This document shows positions 37,868 through 47,042 of a DNA stretch of 64,000 nucleotides, in pieces; positions within the stretch are counted from its first letter, which is position 1, and the number at the start of each line of letters is the position of its first letter. Where the stretch lies: contig CP011001.1 in assembly GCA_001044335.1 (NCBI GenBank), positions 620,001-684,000 on the forward strand. Reading direction: 5' to 3'. The notes under the pieces were generated by a model, which was not told the DNA's origin, ran no database searches, and saw only the letters and a list, made by a program, of their open reading frames with translations. A program made the translations under genes and the position numbers. This DNA is from Methylophilales bacterium MBRSF5. Its GTDB lineage: Bacteria; Pseudomonadota; Gammaproteobacteria; Burkholderiales; Methylophilaceae.

Positions 37868-37922
37868 AAAAAATAGAATATCTACCTATTTCCTGTTAGA
37901 ACGGGAATATTATAGGTAGATA
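37868..37922 (-). terminator. Hairpin between tal and hps, terminator or attenuator
   Basis: Perfect 11-bp inverted repeat TATCTACCTAT (37879-37889) and ATAGGTAGATA (37912-37922). The 22-base interior has a nested TTCC/GGAA pairing. On the minus strand it is followed after 5 bases by T6 (37873-37868). It lies 25 bases after the tal stop and 39 before the hps start, so it may terminate tal, or cap and stabilise a processed hps message. Confidence 0.6.
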
Positions 37923-37946
37923 GTTTCCTTGTCAATTCAAAAAAGC

Positions 37947-38897
37947 TTACAGTTTCTCAGCAAGAGCTTTTTCAAGTTTATTTTGATCGATAACAAAGTT
38001 TCTGATACCTTCAGCAAGCTTCTCAGTCGCCATAGCGTCTTCATTATGATCAAATCTGAATTGTTCTTCAGTAAGTTTTGCAGGTTTTTCAGTTTTCGCG
38101 CCATTGTCAACTAGCTTCTTATCTAAAGTACCTTCAGTGTTCTCTAGTTCAGTAAGTAGCGCAGGGGCAACAGTTAATCGATCACATCCAGCTAATTCAG
38201 TAATCTCACCGATGTTTCTAAAAGAAGCACCCATAACAACTGTATTGAAACCATGCTCTTTATACCAGTTGTAAATTCTAGTTACTGACTGCACGCCTGG
38301 ATCATCAGCTGGTGCATACTCTTGACCAGTTTTAGCCTTATACCAGTCCATGATTCTTCCAACAAATGGAGAGATAAGGAAAACACCTGCTTCAGCACAA
38401 GCTCTGGCCTGAGCAAAACTGAATAAAAGGGTTAAGTTACAATTAATGCCCTCTTTTTCGAGGATTTCACCTGCTTTAATACCTTCCCAAGTAGACGCTA
38501 ACTTAATGAGTACGCGATCATTAGATACGCCGGCATCGTTGTAGAGCTTAATAAGCTTCTTACCTTTTGCAACCATTTTATCTATATTGAATGATAAACT
38601 TGCATCAACCTCTGTCGAAATACGACCTGGAATATGGTTTAAAATCTCAAGGCCAACAGCCACAGCTAATTTATCCGCTGCATTCTCAACCTGCTCCTCA
38701 GTAGAACCTCCTTGAGCCTTTGCATATGCAATAGCCTCTTCAATCATTGATTCACATTGCGGTAGTTGACTAGCTTTTAATAGTAGTGATGGGTTTGTTG
38801 TTGCATCAACAGGCTTAAGCGTTTTAATTGCATCAACTTCACCAGTGTCTGCAACAATAGTGGTCATTGATTTTAATTGTTCTAATAAAGATGCCAT
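37947..38897 (-). CDS. tal: Transaldolase
   Basis: Transaldolase moves a dihydroxyacetone unit between sugar phosphates. In the RuMP cycle it belongs to the rearrangement branch that regenerates ribulose 5-phosphate. The 316-residue protein is of the TalB class. The Schiff-base Lys132 lies in [10 protein letters not shown], and [12 protein letters not shown] near residue 31 is a signature. I chose ATG 38897 ([10 protein letters not shown]) because GGAG lies just upstream and the family starts there; the longer frame from 38933 adds 12 unlikely residues. It is upstream of hps and phi on the same strand. Confidence 0.96.
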   Translation of the reverse strand: MASLLEQLKSMTTIVADTGEVDAIKTLKPVDATTNPSLLLKASQLPQCESMIEEAIAYAKAQGGSTEEQVENAADKLAVAVGLEILNHIPGRISTEVDASLSFNIDKMVAKGKKLIKLYNDAGVSNDRVLIKLASTWEGIKAGEILEKEGINCNLTLLFSFAQARACAEAGVFLISPFVGRIMDWYKAKTGQEYAPADDPGVQSVTRIYNWYKEHGFNTVVMGASFRNIGEITELAGCDRLTVAPALLTELENTEGTLDKKLVDNGAKTEKPAKLTEEQFRFDHNEDAMATEKLAEGIRNFVIDQNKLEKALAEKL

Positions 38898-39041
38898 TTT
38901 TTTCTCCGTTTTGACTTTATTATTAAGATTCAAACTTCTCTGATTTTAAATCTTATTTATGAAATAACTCTAAATTTTGAGGAAATATCCAAAGAACTAG
39001 ATTTTAACAATATCAATTAAAGACTGCAATTATTATTAAAC

Positions 39042-41579
39042 CTAAGAAAGATAGGACATGAAACATTGATGAACTTCATGCGGTAGATTCTCCATAAGCC
39101 CCCTATCAACCAATGAATTAGTTTGATTGTTTAATGCCAATTTATGAATTTCTTGCCTATATAAAAGATATGCTTTTTTAAGAAGTGTTGACTCCTCACT
39201 TTTAATCAACTGGTAACCTTCTAAAGCATTAATTAAAGCCAAGTTACCCGTGTTAGACAATAAATTTTGATGTTTGGTTGAATACATCAACACAAAGAAC
39301 TGAACTAAAAATTCAATATCAATGAGCCCACCTTTATCGTTTTTTAAGTCAAAGCTATCTTCTTTGGGGTTATGTTGACTATACATTTTTTGACGCATTT
39401 TAAATATTTCATCTTTTAATTCTTGAATTCTTCTCGGTTTTGTTAGGACTTTGTTTCGTATTTCGTTAAACCTTTTTGTTAAAGCCTCGTTTCCATAACA
39501 ACATCTTGCCTTGGATAAGGCTTGGTGTTCCCATAACCATGCCTGCTCCATTTGGTATTTTTCAAACGCATCAAATGAGCTGACCAACAAGCCGTTATTT
39601 CCATTTGGTCTGAGAGCCAAATCTAAATCATATAAAACCCCAGCATTGGTGTAACTGGAAAACCATGTACTTAACTTCTTGGCAATGTTGATAAATTCTG
39701 ACTTATCATGCCCAGCATATTTATATAAAAATACAATATCCAAGTCAGATGCGTAACTCATTTCCTTAGCACCATATTTGCCGTAAGCGACAATAGCAAA
39801 TGATTCAAAAAGTTTGTCATTACTAAACTTATGTTTAAGAAAGCCGATGGTAATGTTGATAAAAAAATCAGCAATATCTGATAGCTCATCAGAGACCGTT
39901 TCTAGTTTAATTTCACCTTTAATTTCTAAAACCGCAAGTTGGAAAATTAATTTGTGTTTAAGGTCCCTTAAATAATCTAGCTGTTCATCTAAGCTTTTAA
40001 GTTTTAATAAAATATCCAGTGTTCGATCATGAAGCAGGCTGTAGTCCACTTCATAATCTCCATGGTTAATTAAAAGATCATCAATCAAAATTGGATGTTT
40101 TTTAATATACTCAATAATCCAAGAGCTGTTAGATGCAAACCTAATGATTGATTTAAAACAATCTGCATATTCAATAAAAAATGCAATGTAATTAGATCTT
40201 GAAGATATGGTCTCTATGAGGTCGTAAACTTTTAAAAAAACTTTTTGATCTTTCTTGTATTTATTAACATAAATCTCTTCATCTAATAATTTAAAAAGCG
40301 TAATAATTCTTTCTTGATTTGCAATAGATAATTTATTCCAACGTTTTGATTTTGTTAAATTATCCACCAACTCCTTATTTTCACTGTCATGGAAATGGTC
40401 GATTGCTCCTTCGTGCTCATTTTCAGTTTTGAAAAAGTTAACAAATTGAAAATTAATAGATTCTCTGAATTTATCAAGCTGAGTTATGAATTCTTTGGAA
40501 TTTAGATTATAACTTTGTGATAAAAGATCTAAGTCACCATTTGCTGGAATCAAATGAGTTTGTTTATTATCAAGATATTGGATTCTGTGTTCAGTATTTC
40601 TAAGAAAGATATAGGCCGCTTTTAAATTAGTAAATTCTTCCTTATCTAAGGCCTTTTCATAAAAAATTTGTTGTAATGATGCAAGTGTATTTTTTAATCT
40701 TAAATGTGGATTTTTTCCACCCCTTATGAGCTGGATTGCCTGGACAATAAACTCAATCTCCCTAATCCCACCGACACCTAACTTAATGTCATTTAACTTA
40801 TTTTTTTCATTTAAGTCTTTTTTAATTAATTTTTTTAAGTTTCTAATCTCAGAAATCGTTTTATAGTCTAGGTATTTTCTATAAACAAAAGGGGTAATCA
40901 GGTTAGAAATTTTATCTTCATCACCAACAATTACTCTATGTTTAATCCACGCATAGCGCTCCCATTCTCTTCCATAATTCAGATAATAGTCTTCAAGAAA
41001 ATTTAATGATGGTACCAATCTTCCTTCACTACCATGAGGTCTCAATCTAATATCAACATGAAATACAAAACCATTCTCATCATTATTCTCGAGTGCATAG
41101 ATAATTTTTTTTGCAAGTTCTGAGCCTTGTTGATTATCCAAAGTGTCATTGTCATGTGCAAATATCAAATCAATGTCTGAAGCCACATTAAGCTCCTGAC
41201 CTCCTAATTTTCCCATTGCAATGATATAGAAATTTTCTTTTTTGCAATTAAAACTTTCGGCATAGAAAGCAAATGTCTTTTGGATAACTAAATCGGCAAA
41301 GTATGAGTAAATATCAACAACATCCTCATACTGGATCATTTGTTTTAAATCACAAAAAATTAATCGCATTAAGATTTTATTTTTTGCGACTCTGATAGAT
41401 TTTAGAAAGTTTTTTTCGTCATCGACCTTAAAGGATAAGGTTTCCTCAACATCAATTTTACCAAAGAGTTTTGAATATGATGTGCGCATGTATTCAAGGT
41501 ACTCTTCATTTTTAATAAGTCTTGCAAAGTATCGACTTATACTTGAAATACATGCAATATCTTTATCAAAATCTTTCAT
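39042..41579 (-). CDS. glnE: Bifunctional glutamine synthetase adenylyltransferase/deadenylase
   Basis: GlnE adenylylates and deadenylylates glutamine synthetase in response to nitrogen status, usually under PII control. The 845-residue protein is about 100 residues shorter than E. coli GlnE. It has two nucleotidyltransferase domains: GKLGGQELNVASDIDLIF near residue 126 (deadenylylation half) and GKYGAKEMSYASDLDIVF near 595 (adenylylation half). Both keep the paired Asp residues. The N-terminus before the first domain is the shortened part. It is divergent from ppsA with a 123-base gap. Confidence 0.93.
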   Translation of the reverse strand: MKDFDKDIACISSISRYFARLIKNEEYLEYMRTSYSKLFGKIDVEETLSFKVDDEKNFLKSIRVAKNKILMRLIFCDLKQMIQYEDVVDIYSYFADLVIQKTFAFYAESFNCKKENFYIIAMGKLGGQELNVASDIDLIFAHDNDTLDNQQGSELAKKIIYALENNDENGFVFHVDIRLRPHGSEGRLVPSLNFLEDYYLNYGREWERYAWIKHRVIVGDEDKISNLITPFVYRKYLDYKTISEIRNLKKLIKKDLNEKNKLNDIKLGVGGIREIEFIVQAIQLIRGGKNPHLRLKNTLASLQQIFYEKALDKEEFTNLKAAYIFLRNTEHRIQYLDNKQTHLIPANGDLDLLSQSYNLNSKEFITQLDKFRESINFQFVNFFKTENEHEGAIDHFHDSENKELVDNLTKSKRWNKLSIANQERIITLFKLLDEEIYVNKYKKDQKVFLKVYDLIETISSRSNYIAFFIEYADCFKSIIRFASNSSWIIEYIKKHPILIDDLLINHGDYEVDYSLLHDRTLDILLKLKSLDEQLDYLRDLKHKLIFQLAVLEIKGEIKLETVSDELSDIADFFINITIGFLKHKFSNDKLFESFAIVAYGKYGAKEMSYASDLDIVFLYKYAGHDKSEFINIAKKLSTWFSSYTNAGVLYDLDLALRPNGNNGLLVSSFDAFEKYQMEQAWLWEHQALSKARCCYGNEALTKRFNEIRNKVLTKPRRIQELKDEIFKMRQKMYSQHNPKEDSFDLKNDKGGLIDIEFLVQFFVLMYSTKHQNLLSNTGNLALINALEGYQLIKSEESTLLKKAYLLYRQEIHKLALNNQTNSLVDRGLMENLPHEVHQCFMSYLS

Positions 41580-41702
41580 ATTACGGATCAGTGTTTTTAA
41601 ACTAATGTTACATTATTTAATGACATTTGATTGTGAATTTGGCAGAATTACAAGTTTTGGTAAGCAGCATTCATACAGATATTAATTAAGAGTAAAAACA
41701 GC

Positions 41703-44063
41703 ATGACAGATTACGTTATCCCTTTTGAAAATTTGAGAAACACTGACGTTGGTTCGGTTGGTGGAAAAAACGCATCACTTGGTGAAATGATTTCTCAATT
41801 AACACAAAAAGAAATTCGCGTTCCAACCGGATTTGCAACTACCGCTTGTGCATTCCAAGAATTTTTAAAACACGATGATCTTGGTAATCAAATTTCACAA
41901 GAGTTAGATGGATTAGACATTAATGATGTTCAACAGCTTGCTGCGTCTGGCAAAAAGATCCGTAATTGGATTATGGAAACCCCTTTTCCAAAAGAATTAG
42001 ATAGCTCAATTGAGGAGGAATATTCTAATTTAACTCAAAGATCATCTGACGGAATGACTTTTGCTGTTCGATCATCAGCTACTGCGGAAGACCTTCCTGA
42101 TGCATCCTTTGCAGGTCAACAGGAAAGTTTTTTAAATATTCAAGGCATTGAAAATATCAAAAAAGCCATTAAAGAAGTCTTTGCATCCTTGTATAACGAT
42201 CGCGCAATTTCTTATCGTGTGCATAAAGGTTTTATTCATGCGGACGTATCTATATCTGCGGGCGTGCAACAGATGGTGAGAAGTGATATTGGATGTGCTG
42301 GTGTGATGTTTTCTATTGACACAGAGTCTGGTTTTAATGATGTTGTTTTTATTACGTCTTCATATGGTCTTGGTGAGACTGTTGTTCAAGGTGCTGTAAA
42401 CCCTGATGAATTTTACGTCCATAAACCGTTATTAAAAAAGAATTTTCCTGCCATTGTGAAAAAAACAATCGGTTCAAAAAAAATTAAGATGGTTTTTTCA
42501 AATTTGAATGAAGCTGGAAAAAGTACAGAGACTGTAGATGTGGATAATAAAGAATCTGATCGATTCAGTCTCTCGAATGATGAAGTTTTAGAGCTAGCTA
42601 AATATGCAATAACTATTGAGGAGCATTATGGGTGCCCTATGGATATTGAATGGGGTAAGAATGGTATCGACAATAAACTGTATATCCTTCAAGCAAGGCC
42701 TGAAACAGTGAAATCACAAAAGAAAAATGTCACTGAAACTTTCAAGCTTAATGAAACCAGTAAGGCAATTGTTGCAGGACGAGCTGTCACTCAAAAAATT
42801 GGTGTTGGACCGGTGCGAGTTGTAACAGACCCTAATGAAATGCACACTGTTCAACCTGGAGATGTTTTGGTTGCAGACATGACAGATCCAAATTGGGAAC
42901 CTGTTATGAAAAGAGCCTCTGCCCTAGTAACTAATAGAGGTGGTAGAACTTGTCACGCTGCAATTATCGCGCGTGAACTTGGTATTCCTGCTATTGTTGG
43001 CAGTGTGAATGCAACTGAATTACTAAAAGATGGCGATATTGTTACTGTGTCATGCGCTGAAGGTGAAACTGGAATAGTTTATCAAGGTAAGCTGGATTTT
43101 GATGTTGAGATTCAAGAAGATGGGGAATTGCCTTCTCCGCCTGTTAAGGTGATGATGAATGTTGGTAATCCCGATATGGCATTTACCTTTGCCCAAATAC
43201 CAAACCATGGTGTTGGATTAGCGCGATTAGAATTCGTTATCAACAATATTATTGGCATTCATCCAAAAGCCATCATAAATTATGATGCCATGCCAAGTGA
43301 TATTAAAGAAGTGATTGACCATAAGTCAAAAGGTTATTCGAATCCGGAAAATTACTACATTAATAAGGTTGCTGAAGGAGTAGCTACTTTGGGTTCTGCT
43401 TTCTATCCAAATCCAGTTATTTTAAGAACGTCAGACTTTAAGTCTAACGAGTATAAAAAATTGGTTGCTGGAGATATTTATGAGCCTGATGAGGAAAATC
43501 CAATGATTGGATTTAGGGGTGCTGCAAGATATCAATCCGAAGAATTCAAAGACTGTTTCGCTTTGGAGTGCAAAGCATTGAAAAAAGTGAGGGATGAATT
43601 AGGGCTTACCAATATCCAAATCATGATTCCATTTGTTAGAACTCTAAACGAAGCTAAATCAGTACTTCAAATTTTAGAGAGTCATGGCCTTAAAAGAGGT
43701 GAAAATGATCTAAAAATTATTATGATGTGTGAGGTTCCATCGAATGCCATTCTGGCTGATGAATTCCTAGAATTATTTGATGGTTTTTCAATCGGGTCAA
43801 ATGATTTGACACAATTAACTCTAGGTACTGATCGTGATTCTGGTATTTTGGCTGATGGGTTTGATGAAAGAGATCCTGCAGTAATGAAGCTCATTGAACA
43901 AGCAATTACTTCTGCTAAAAAGAAGAAGAAGTATGTAGGTATATGTGGGCAAGGACCGTCAGATCATGATGACTTGGCTCAATGGTTGGTGGACAAAGGA
44001 ATATCATCTGTCTCATTAAATCCTGATACCGTTATTTCTACCTGGAAAAAAATTTCGAAGTAA
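41703..44063 (+). CDS. ppsA: Phosphoenolpyruvate synthase
   Basis: PpsA converts pyruvate and ATP to PEP, AMP and phosphate, the gluconeogenic entry needed when carbon arrives below PEP. The 786-residue protein has an ATP-grasp N-terminal domain (VGGKNASLGEMI near 19, VRSSATAEDLPDASFAGQQ near 121), the phosphohistidine domain GGRTCHAAIIARE with His418, and a C-terminal PEP-binding barrel ending GICGQGPSDH. A weak AAGAG precedes ATG 41703. The last A of its TAA is the first base of the ppsR ATG, so the two are coupled. Confidence 0.96.
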   Translation: MTDYVIPFENLRNTDVGSVGGKNASLGEMISQLTQKEIRVPTGFATTACAFQEFLKHDDLGNQISQELDGLDINDVQQLAASGKKIRNWIMETPFPKELDSSIEEEYSNLTQRSSDGMTFAVRSSATAEDLPDASFAGQQESFLNIQGIENIKKAIKEVFASLYNDRAISYRVHKGFIHADVSISAGVQQMVRSDIGCAGVMFSIDTESGFNDVVFITSSYGLGETVVQGAVNPDEFYVHKPLLKKNFPAIVKKTIGSKKIKMVFSNLNEAGKSTETVDVDNKESDRFSLSNDEVLELAKYAITIEEHYGCPMDIEWGKNGIDNKLYILQARPETVKSQKKNVTETFKLNETSKAIVAGRAVTQKIGVGPVRVVTDPNEMHTVQPGDVLVADMTDPNWEPVMKRASALVTNRGGRTCHAAIIARELGIPAIVGSVNATELLKDGDIVTVSCAEGETGIVYQGKLDFDVEIQEDGELPSPPVKVMMNVGNPDMAFTFAQIPNHGVGLARLEFVINNIIGIHPKAIINYDAMPSDIKEVIDHKSKGYSNPENYYINKVAEGVATLGSAFYPNPVILRTSDFKSNEYKKLVAGDIYEPDEENPMIGFRGAARYQSEEFKDCFALECKALKKVRDELGLTNIQIMIPFVRTLNEAKSVLQILESHGLKRGENDLKIIMMCEVPSNAILADEFLELFDGFSIGSNDLTQLTLGTDRDSGILADGFDERDPAVMKLIEQAITSAKKKKKYVGICGQGPSDHDDLAQWLVDKGISSVSLNPDTVISTWKKISK

Positions 44064-44875
44064 TGTCTTCTGACAATAAAAGAAGAGCTTTTTTTATATC
44101 TGATGGAACAGGTATTACAGCCGGCTCCCTCGGTGGTTTGTTAGCGCATTTCCCGGATACAGAATTTGAGCAAATTAGGATTCCCTTCACTGACTCTCAT
44201 CAAAAAATTGAAGATGCTCAAAAAAGAATCGTCAATGCAAAATTAATTAACGGGATAAGGCCGATTGTGATTATGTCTATTGGTAATAATATCCTTCGCA
44301 GCGAACTGAAACAGGTAGATGCATACTATATTGACTTGTTTGAATCCTTTATATATCCACTTGGAGAAGAATTAAATCAGGAACCACTGACCAGGCCTGG
44401 GGTGGCTCACAGCATGAAGGGTGCCAATTATGGCAACCGTATTGAGGCCATAAATTTTGCTCTAGGCCATGATGACGGGATGACGCATAATGGATTAAAC
44501 CAAGCTCACGTGATTTTGGTTGGTGTCTCAAGAAGTGGAAAAACACCAACAAGTATTTATCTGGCCATGCAATTTGGCATAAAAGCAGCAAATTACCCTT
44601 TAATTCCTGAAGATTTCGAGAGAGGTACGATTCCTCCTATTCTTGAAGGATATATGGATAAAATTTTTGGTCTCACAATTCAAGCAAACAGGTTAAGCTC
44701 ACTGAGAAGTGAACGACGTCCCGATAGTCATTACGCAAGCCTTGAAAATTGTAAAGATGAAATCAAAAAAGCTGAAAGATTAATGCAAAAGCTAGGGGTT
44801 CCAATTGCTGACTCAACCAGTCGCTCTGTTGAAGAGCTATCAGCAATCATTATTCAGCATATCAACAAAAATTAA
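44063..44875 (+). CDS. ppsR: PEP synthase regulatory protein (bifunctional kinase/phosphorylase)
   Basis: PpsR (DUF299) inactivates PEP synthase by ADP-dependent phosphorylation of a Thr next to its catalytic His and reactivates it with phosphate. The 270-residue protein has the P-loop GVSRSGKTP near residues 154-162 and begins FFISDGTGITAGSLG, as in the family. In PpsA the target Thr is visible just before His418 (RTCH). The shared ppsA/ppsR operon is the normal arrangement. The gene ends with a 4-base overlap with convergent gpx. Confidence 0.94.
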   Translation: MSSDNKRRAFFISDGTGITAGSLGGLLAHFPDTEFEQIRIPFTDSHQKIEDAQKRIVNAKLINGIRPIVIMSIGNNILRSELKQVDAYYIDLFESFIYPLGEELNQEPLTRPGVAHSMKGANYGNRIEAINFALGHDDGMTHNGLNQAHVILVGVSRSGKTPTSIYLAMQFGIKAANYPLIPEDFERGTIPPILEGYMDKIFGLTIQANRLSSLRSERRPDSHYASLENCKDEIKKAERLMQKLGVPIADSTSRSVEELSAIIIQHINKN

Positions 44876-45402
44876 TTAATATTAAATGGTTGCAGTATCT
44901 TTTTAATATCCTTAGATTCGGGATTTGTCATACTGGAAAACACGTGCACTTTTTCAAAATTAGGCATCACAACGAACTTATAGAAGTTCCACATTGGAGC
45001 CTTGCCTGTAACATCGCTCAATTTTTGATAAATTGGGTTTGCCTTAGGGCCAACGACACTTGATTTCTCCATCATTGGAAATTCAACAGCGTATGTTAGT
45101 TTGCAAAATTTTTGTATTTCTTCATTAGAACCAGGTTCTTGATTAAAATCGTTAGATGGAAAACCTACTATTAAAAGCTTATCTTTGTTATCAGAGTAAA
45201 GTCTCTCGAGATCCTCAAATTGGGAGGTGAAACCACATTTGCTGGCGGTGTTGACAAAGATAATAGGTTTATCTTTATGTTCACATAGATTAAATTTATC
45301 CCCCTGGAGGGTTGTTAAAGGTGTGTCATAAAAATCACCACAAGCACCAAGACCTACTGCTGGAAAGAGAAAAAGCGAAAGCACTGATAATATTTTTTTC
45401 AT
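44872..45402 (-). CDS. Glutathione peroxidase-like thiol peroxidase, exported
   Basis: This 176-residue enzyme of the glutathione peroxidase family reduces hydroperoxides, probably with thioredoxin or glutathione. The peroxidatic residue is Cys56 (NTASKCGFTSQ), so it is a Cys and not a Sec enzyme. GFPSNDFNQEPGS and WNFYKFVV carry the Gln and Trp of the catalytic tetrad. Residues 1-21 form a signal peptide ending GLGAC, which may be a lipobox. I chose ATG 45402, with a GGGAG Shine-Dalgarno; the longer frame to 45474 overlaps the upstream nuclease. Periplasmic location is inferred. Confidence 0.88.
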   Translation of the reverse strand: MKKILSVLSLFLFPAVGLGACGDFYDTPLTTLQGDKFNLCEHKDKPIIFVNTASKCGFTSQFEDLERLYSDNKDKLLIVGFPSNDFNQEPGSNEEIQKFCKLTYAVEFPMMEKSSVVGPKANPIYQKLSDVTGKAPMWNFYKFVVMPNFEKVHVFSSMTNPESKDIKKILQPFNIN

Positions 45403-45449
45403 TAATAACTCCCTAGTTTTTTGTATTGATAAGTAATAAGAAAAATTGT

Positions 45450-45968
45450 TCAATTCTTTTTTCTCCAAACCCATGGAGCTTCTGCCTCTTGGTTGTTAAA
45501 AAGTCCTTTTTTATTTTCAATAGCAAAAATTTCAGCTTGATCATACATAACCTGATCATCTTTATCTAAAGTATTTTTATATCTTCTATAAAACCAAGCG
45601 CAGCCATTTTTAATCATAGCAAGATTGATATCAATTTTTTCAATGAGTATTTTTGCCAAGGTTCTTTTGTAACGATCTTCTCCAAACGAAATGATTTGAA
45701 CCAGCTTGTTGTTAATTAGATTAGCCAAACATTGCTTCGATTGATTGCCAAAAGCTTGTTTCATTTCTGGAGCATCAATACCCACAAGTCTTAGTTTTTT
45801 GTAGCCATCGTCATTGTTAGCCTGAAAATAGACCGTGTCGCCATCAATAATCTTAATTATTTTGCCATCTAAAGTTGAACTTAAAGCTATTCCCGATAGA
45901 CTAGTACATATGATGAAAATGAATGCAAGTATCGTTTTTTTTTTATTAGTTATTAACTTTATTTTCAT
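45450..45968 (-). CDS. Secreted thermonuclease-family (SNase) endonuclease
   Basis: The 172-residue protein has a signal peptide (hydrophobic about 12-29) and one SNase domain. Motifs are IIDGDTVYF, LRLVGIDAPEM and GEDRYKRTLAKI, which hold the Arg/Glu/Arg catalytic set of staphylococcal nuclease. It would cleave extracellular or periplasmic DNA or RNA, perhaps for phosphate or nucleotide scavenging. ATG 45968 is the only start that keeps the signal peptide. GAAGG lies only 1 base from it, which is too close to be optimal. Its first 59 bases are shared with an unknown gene on the plus strand. Confidence 0.85.
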   Translation of the reverse strand: MKIKLITNKKKTILAFIFIICTSLSGIALSSTLDGKIIKIIDGDTVYFQANNDDGYKKLRLVGIDAPEMKQAFGNQSKQCLANLINNKLVQIISFGEDRYKRTLAKILIEKIDINLAMIKNGCAWFYRRYKNTLDKDDQVMYDQAEIFAIENKKGLFNNQEAEAPWVWRKKN

Positions 45969-46443
45969 GCCTTCATTAATAGCAAGTGAAGAGCTTGATG
46001 TCCAATACTTTTTTGATGACCGATATAATTATTACTCCGACTCTGACAGAGTATCATTTAGAGTAAATAAAAGATTTTTTTATAAGCACTCTGATATTTT
46101 TAGAAATGCTTTATTGGTTTATAGAAAAAGTCATCAACAAATAAAATATGAAGACTGTGACTCCAACAAATATTCACATTATATTATCAAACTTGAACCT
46201 AATTTTTTTTATAATCCATTAATGAAAACGATGTATGCCGAATTAAAATTTAATATATATGAAGAACCTTCAAACCAGATAAAGCAGGGAACGCTATCTA
46301 TACAAAAAATACAATATCTTCAGGTCAGGCAAGACATACAGCTCACGAATTTATATAAAGAATTTATAAAACAATTGTCAGACATTATTCCGAAACCTAG
46401 TTCAGAAAGTAAAATTAACGGTAGTTTTTGCTCACTTTTATAA
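45913..46443 (+). CDS. Hypothetical secreted protein
   Basis: I do not recognise the family. From ATG 45913 the protein has 176 residues with a convincing signal peptide (MKMNASIVFFLLVINFIFM, then SLIAS before EELDV), no further membrane segments, and many aromatic and charged residues (YFFDDRYNYYSDSD). Two Cys remain in the mature part. ATG 45910 is one codon earlier and equally possible; ATG 45967 would give a version without a signal peptide. No Shine-Dalgarno is seen. The signal-peptide DNA is antisense to the signal peptide of the SNase gene. It may belong to a small cell-envelope group with its convergent neighbour. Confidence 0.6.
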   Translation: MKMNASIVFFLLVINFIFMPSLIASEELDVQYFFDDRYNYYSDSDRVSFRVNKRFFYKHSDIFRNALLVYRKSHQQIKYEDCDSNKYSHYIIKLEPNFFYNPLMKTMYAELKFNIYEEPSNQIKQGTLSIQKIQYLQVRQDIQLTNLYKEFIKQLSDIIPKPSSESKINGSFCSLL

Positions 46444-46453
46444 ATAAGAATAT

Positions 46454-46705
46454 CTATAAAACGTTTAACGTTACTCTGTTGCTCTTATCATTAATAATAA
46501 GAGTTCCTTTGTCATAATTACATGATAAGCCACCTACCCTGGTGTAAACAGAACCTTTTCCGTCAATTTGGGATAAAAGATTGCCTTCATTGCACAATAA
46601 TTTTTTTGGTGGGTTTGGTTTTGATACATGATATTGGATAAAGATACCAAACATCAAGAAACTCATTATAGGTATTACCAGGTATTTCAAGACATCTTTC
46701 GTCAT
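46454..46705 (-). CDS. Hypothetical small membrane-anchored protein
   Basis: This 83-residue protein has one N-terminal hydrophobic helix (about 8-26) and a short periplasmic part with two Cys (LLCNEGN and GLSCNYD) that could form a disulfide. GGGAG lies 8-12 bases before ATG 46705, so it is probably translated. I recognise no family. It is convergent with the unknown secreted protein, with 10 bases between stop codons, and lies downstream of tRNA-Ser. Confidence 0.6.
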   Translation of the reverse strand: MTKDVLKYLVIPIMSFLMFGIFIQYHVSKPNPPKKLLCNEGNLLSQIDGKGSVYTRVGGLSCNYDKGTLIINDKSNRVTLNVL

Positions 46706-46721
46706 CTATGAAATCTCCCAA

Positions 46722-46749
46722 AATAGTAAAAACACTTCATAGAGTGTTT
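46722..46749 (-). terminator. Possible terminator after tRNA-Ser
   Basis: A 7-bp inverted repeat AAACACT (46730-46736) and AGTGTTT (46743-46749) with a 6-base loop lies 59 bases past the tRNA-Ser 3' end. On the minus strand it is followed by an imperfect T-rich stretch (TTTACTATTTT). The short stem and broken T run make it a weak candidate. Confidence 0.35.
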
Positions 46750-46807
46750 GGTATACAAAAAAATTCAATTCATTGTTGTTTTAATTTTAAATGACACAAG
46801 AAATTAA

Positions 46808-46899
46808 TGGCGGAAGGGGCGGGATTCGAACCCGCGTCAGGCTATTCAACCTGAACACGCTTTCCAGGCGTGCGATTTAAACCACTCATCCACCCTTCC
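46808..46899 (-). tRNA. tRNA-Ser (anticodon GGA)
   Basis: Minus-strand class II tRNA of 92 bases with a long variable arm. The acceptor stem starts GGAAGGG and closes with CCCTTCC, then GCCA with encoded CCA. The anticodon loop reads CCTGGAAAGC with GGA. The T-loop is GGTTCGAATCC. Confidence 0.97.
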
Positions 46900-47042
46900 T
46901 GATGAATTTTAGACGTGGATTATACATAAAATGTTATCAGGTATGTTGACTTGATTTAAACGCAAAATCCCATTAATGTATTGCATAGGCATCTAATACA
47001 CTTAGCATCACAGCTAATTTTATTTTTGGGAGGAAAGAGAAA

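Noticed and set aside
45403-45474. Longer N-terminus for the glutathione peroxidase
   Set aside because: It overlaps the nuclease gene and precedes a good signal peptide; ATG 45402 has GGGAG at proper distance.
46977-47000. Inverted repeat TGTATT / AATACA before the aldehyde dehydrogenase as an operator
   Set aside because: Six-base arms in AT-rich DNA are common by chance, and I could place no convincing promoter next to it. A TTGACT at 46946-46951 has no good -10 at 17 bases.
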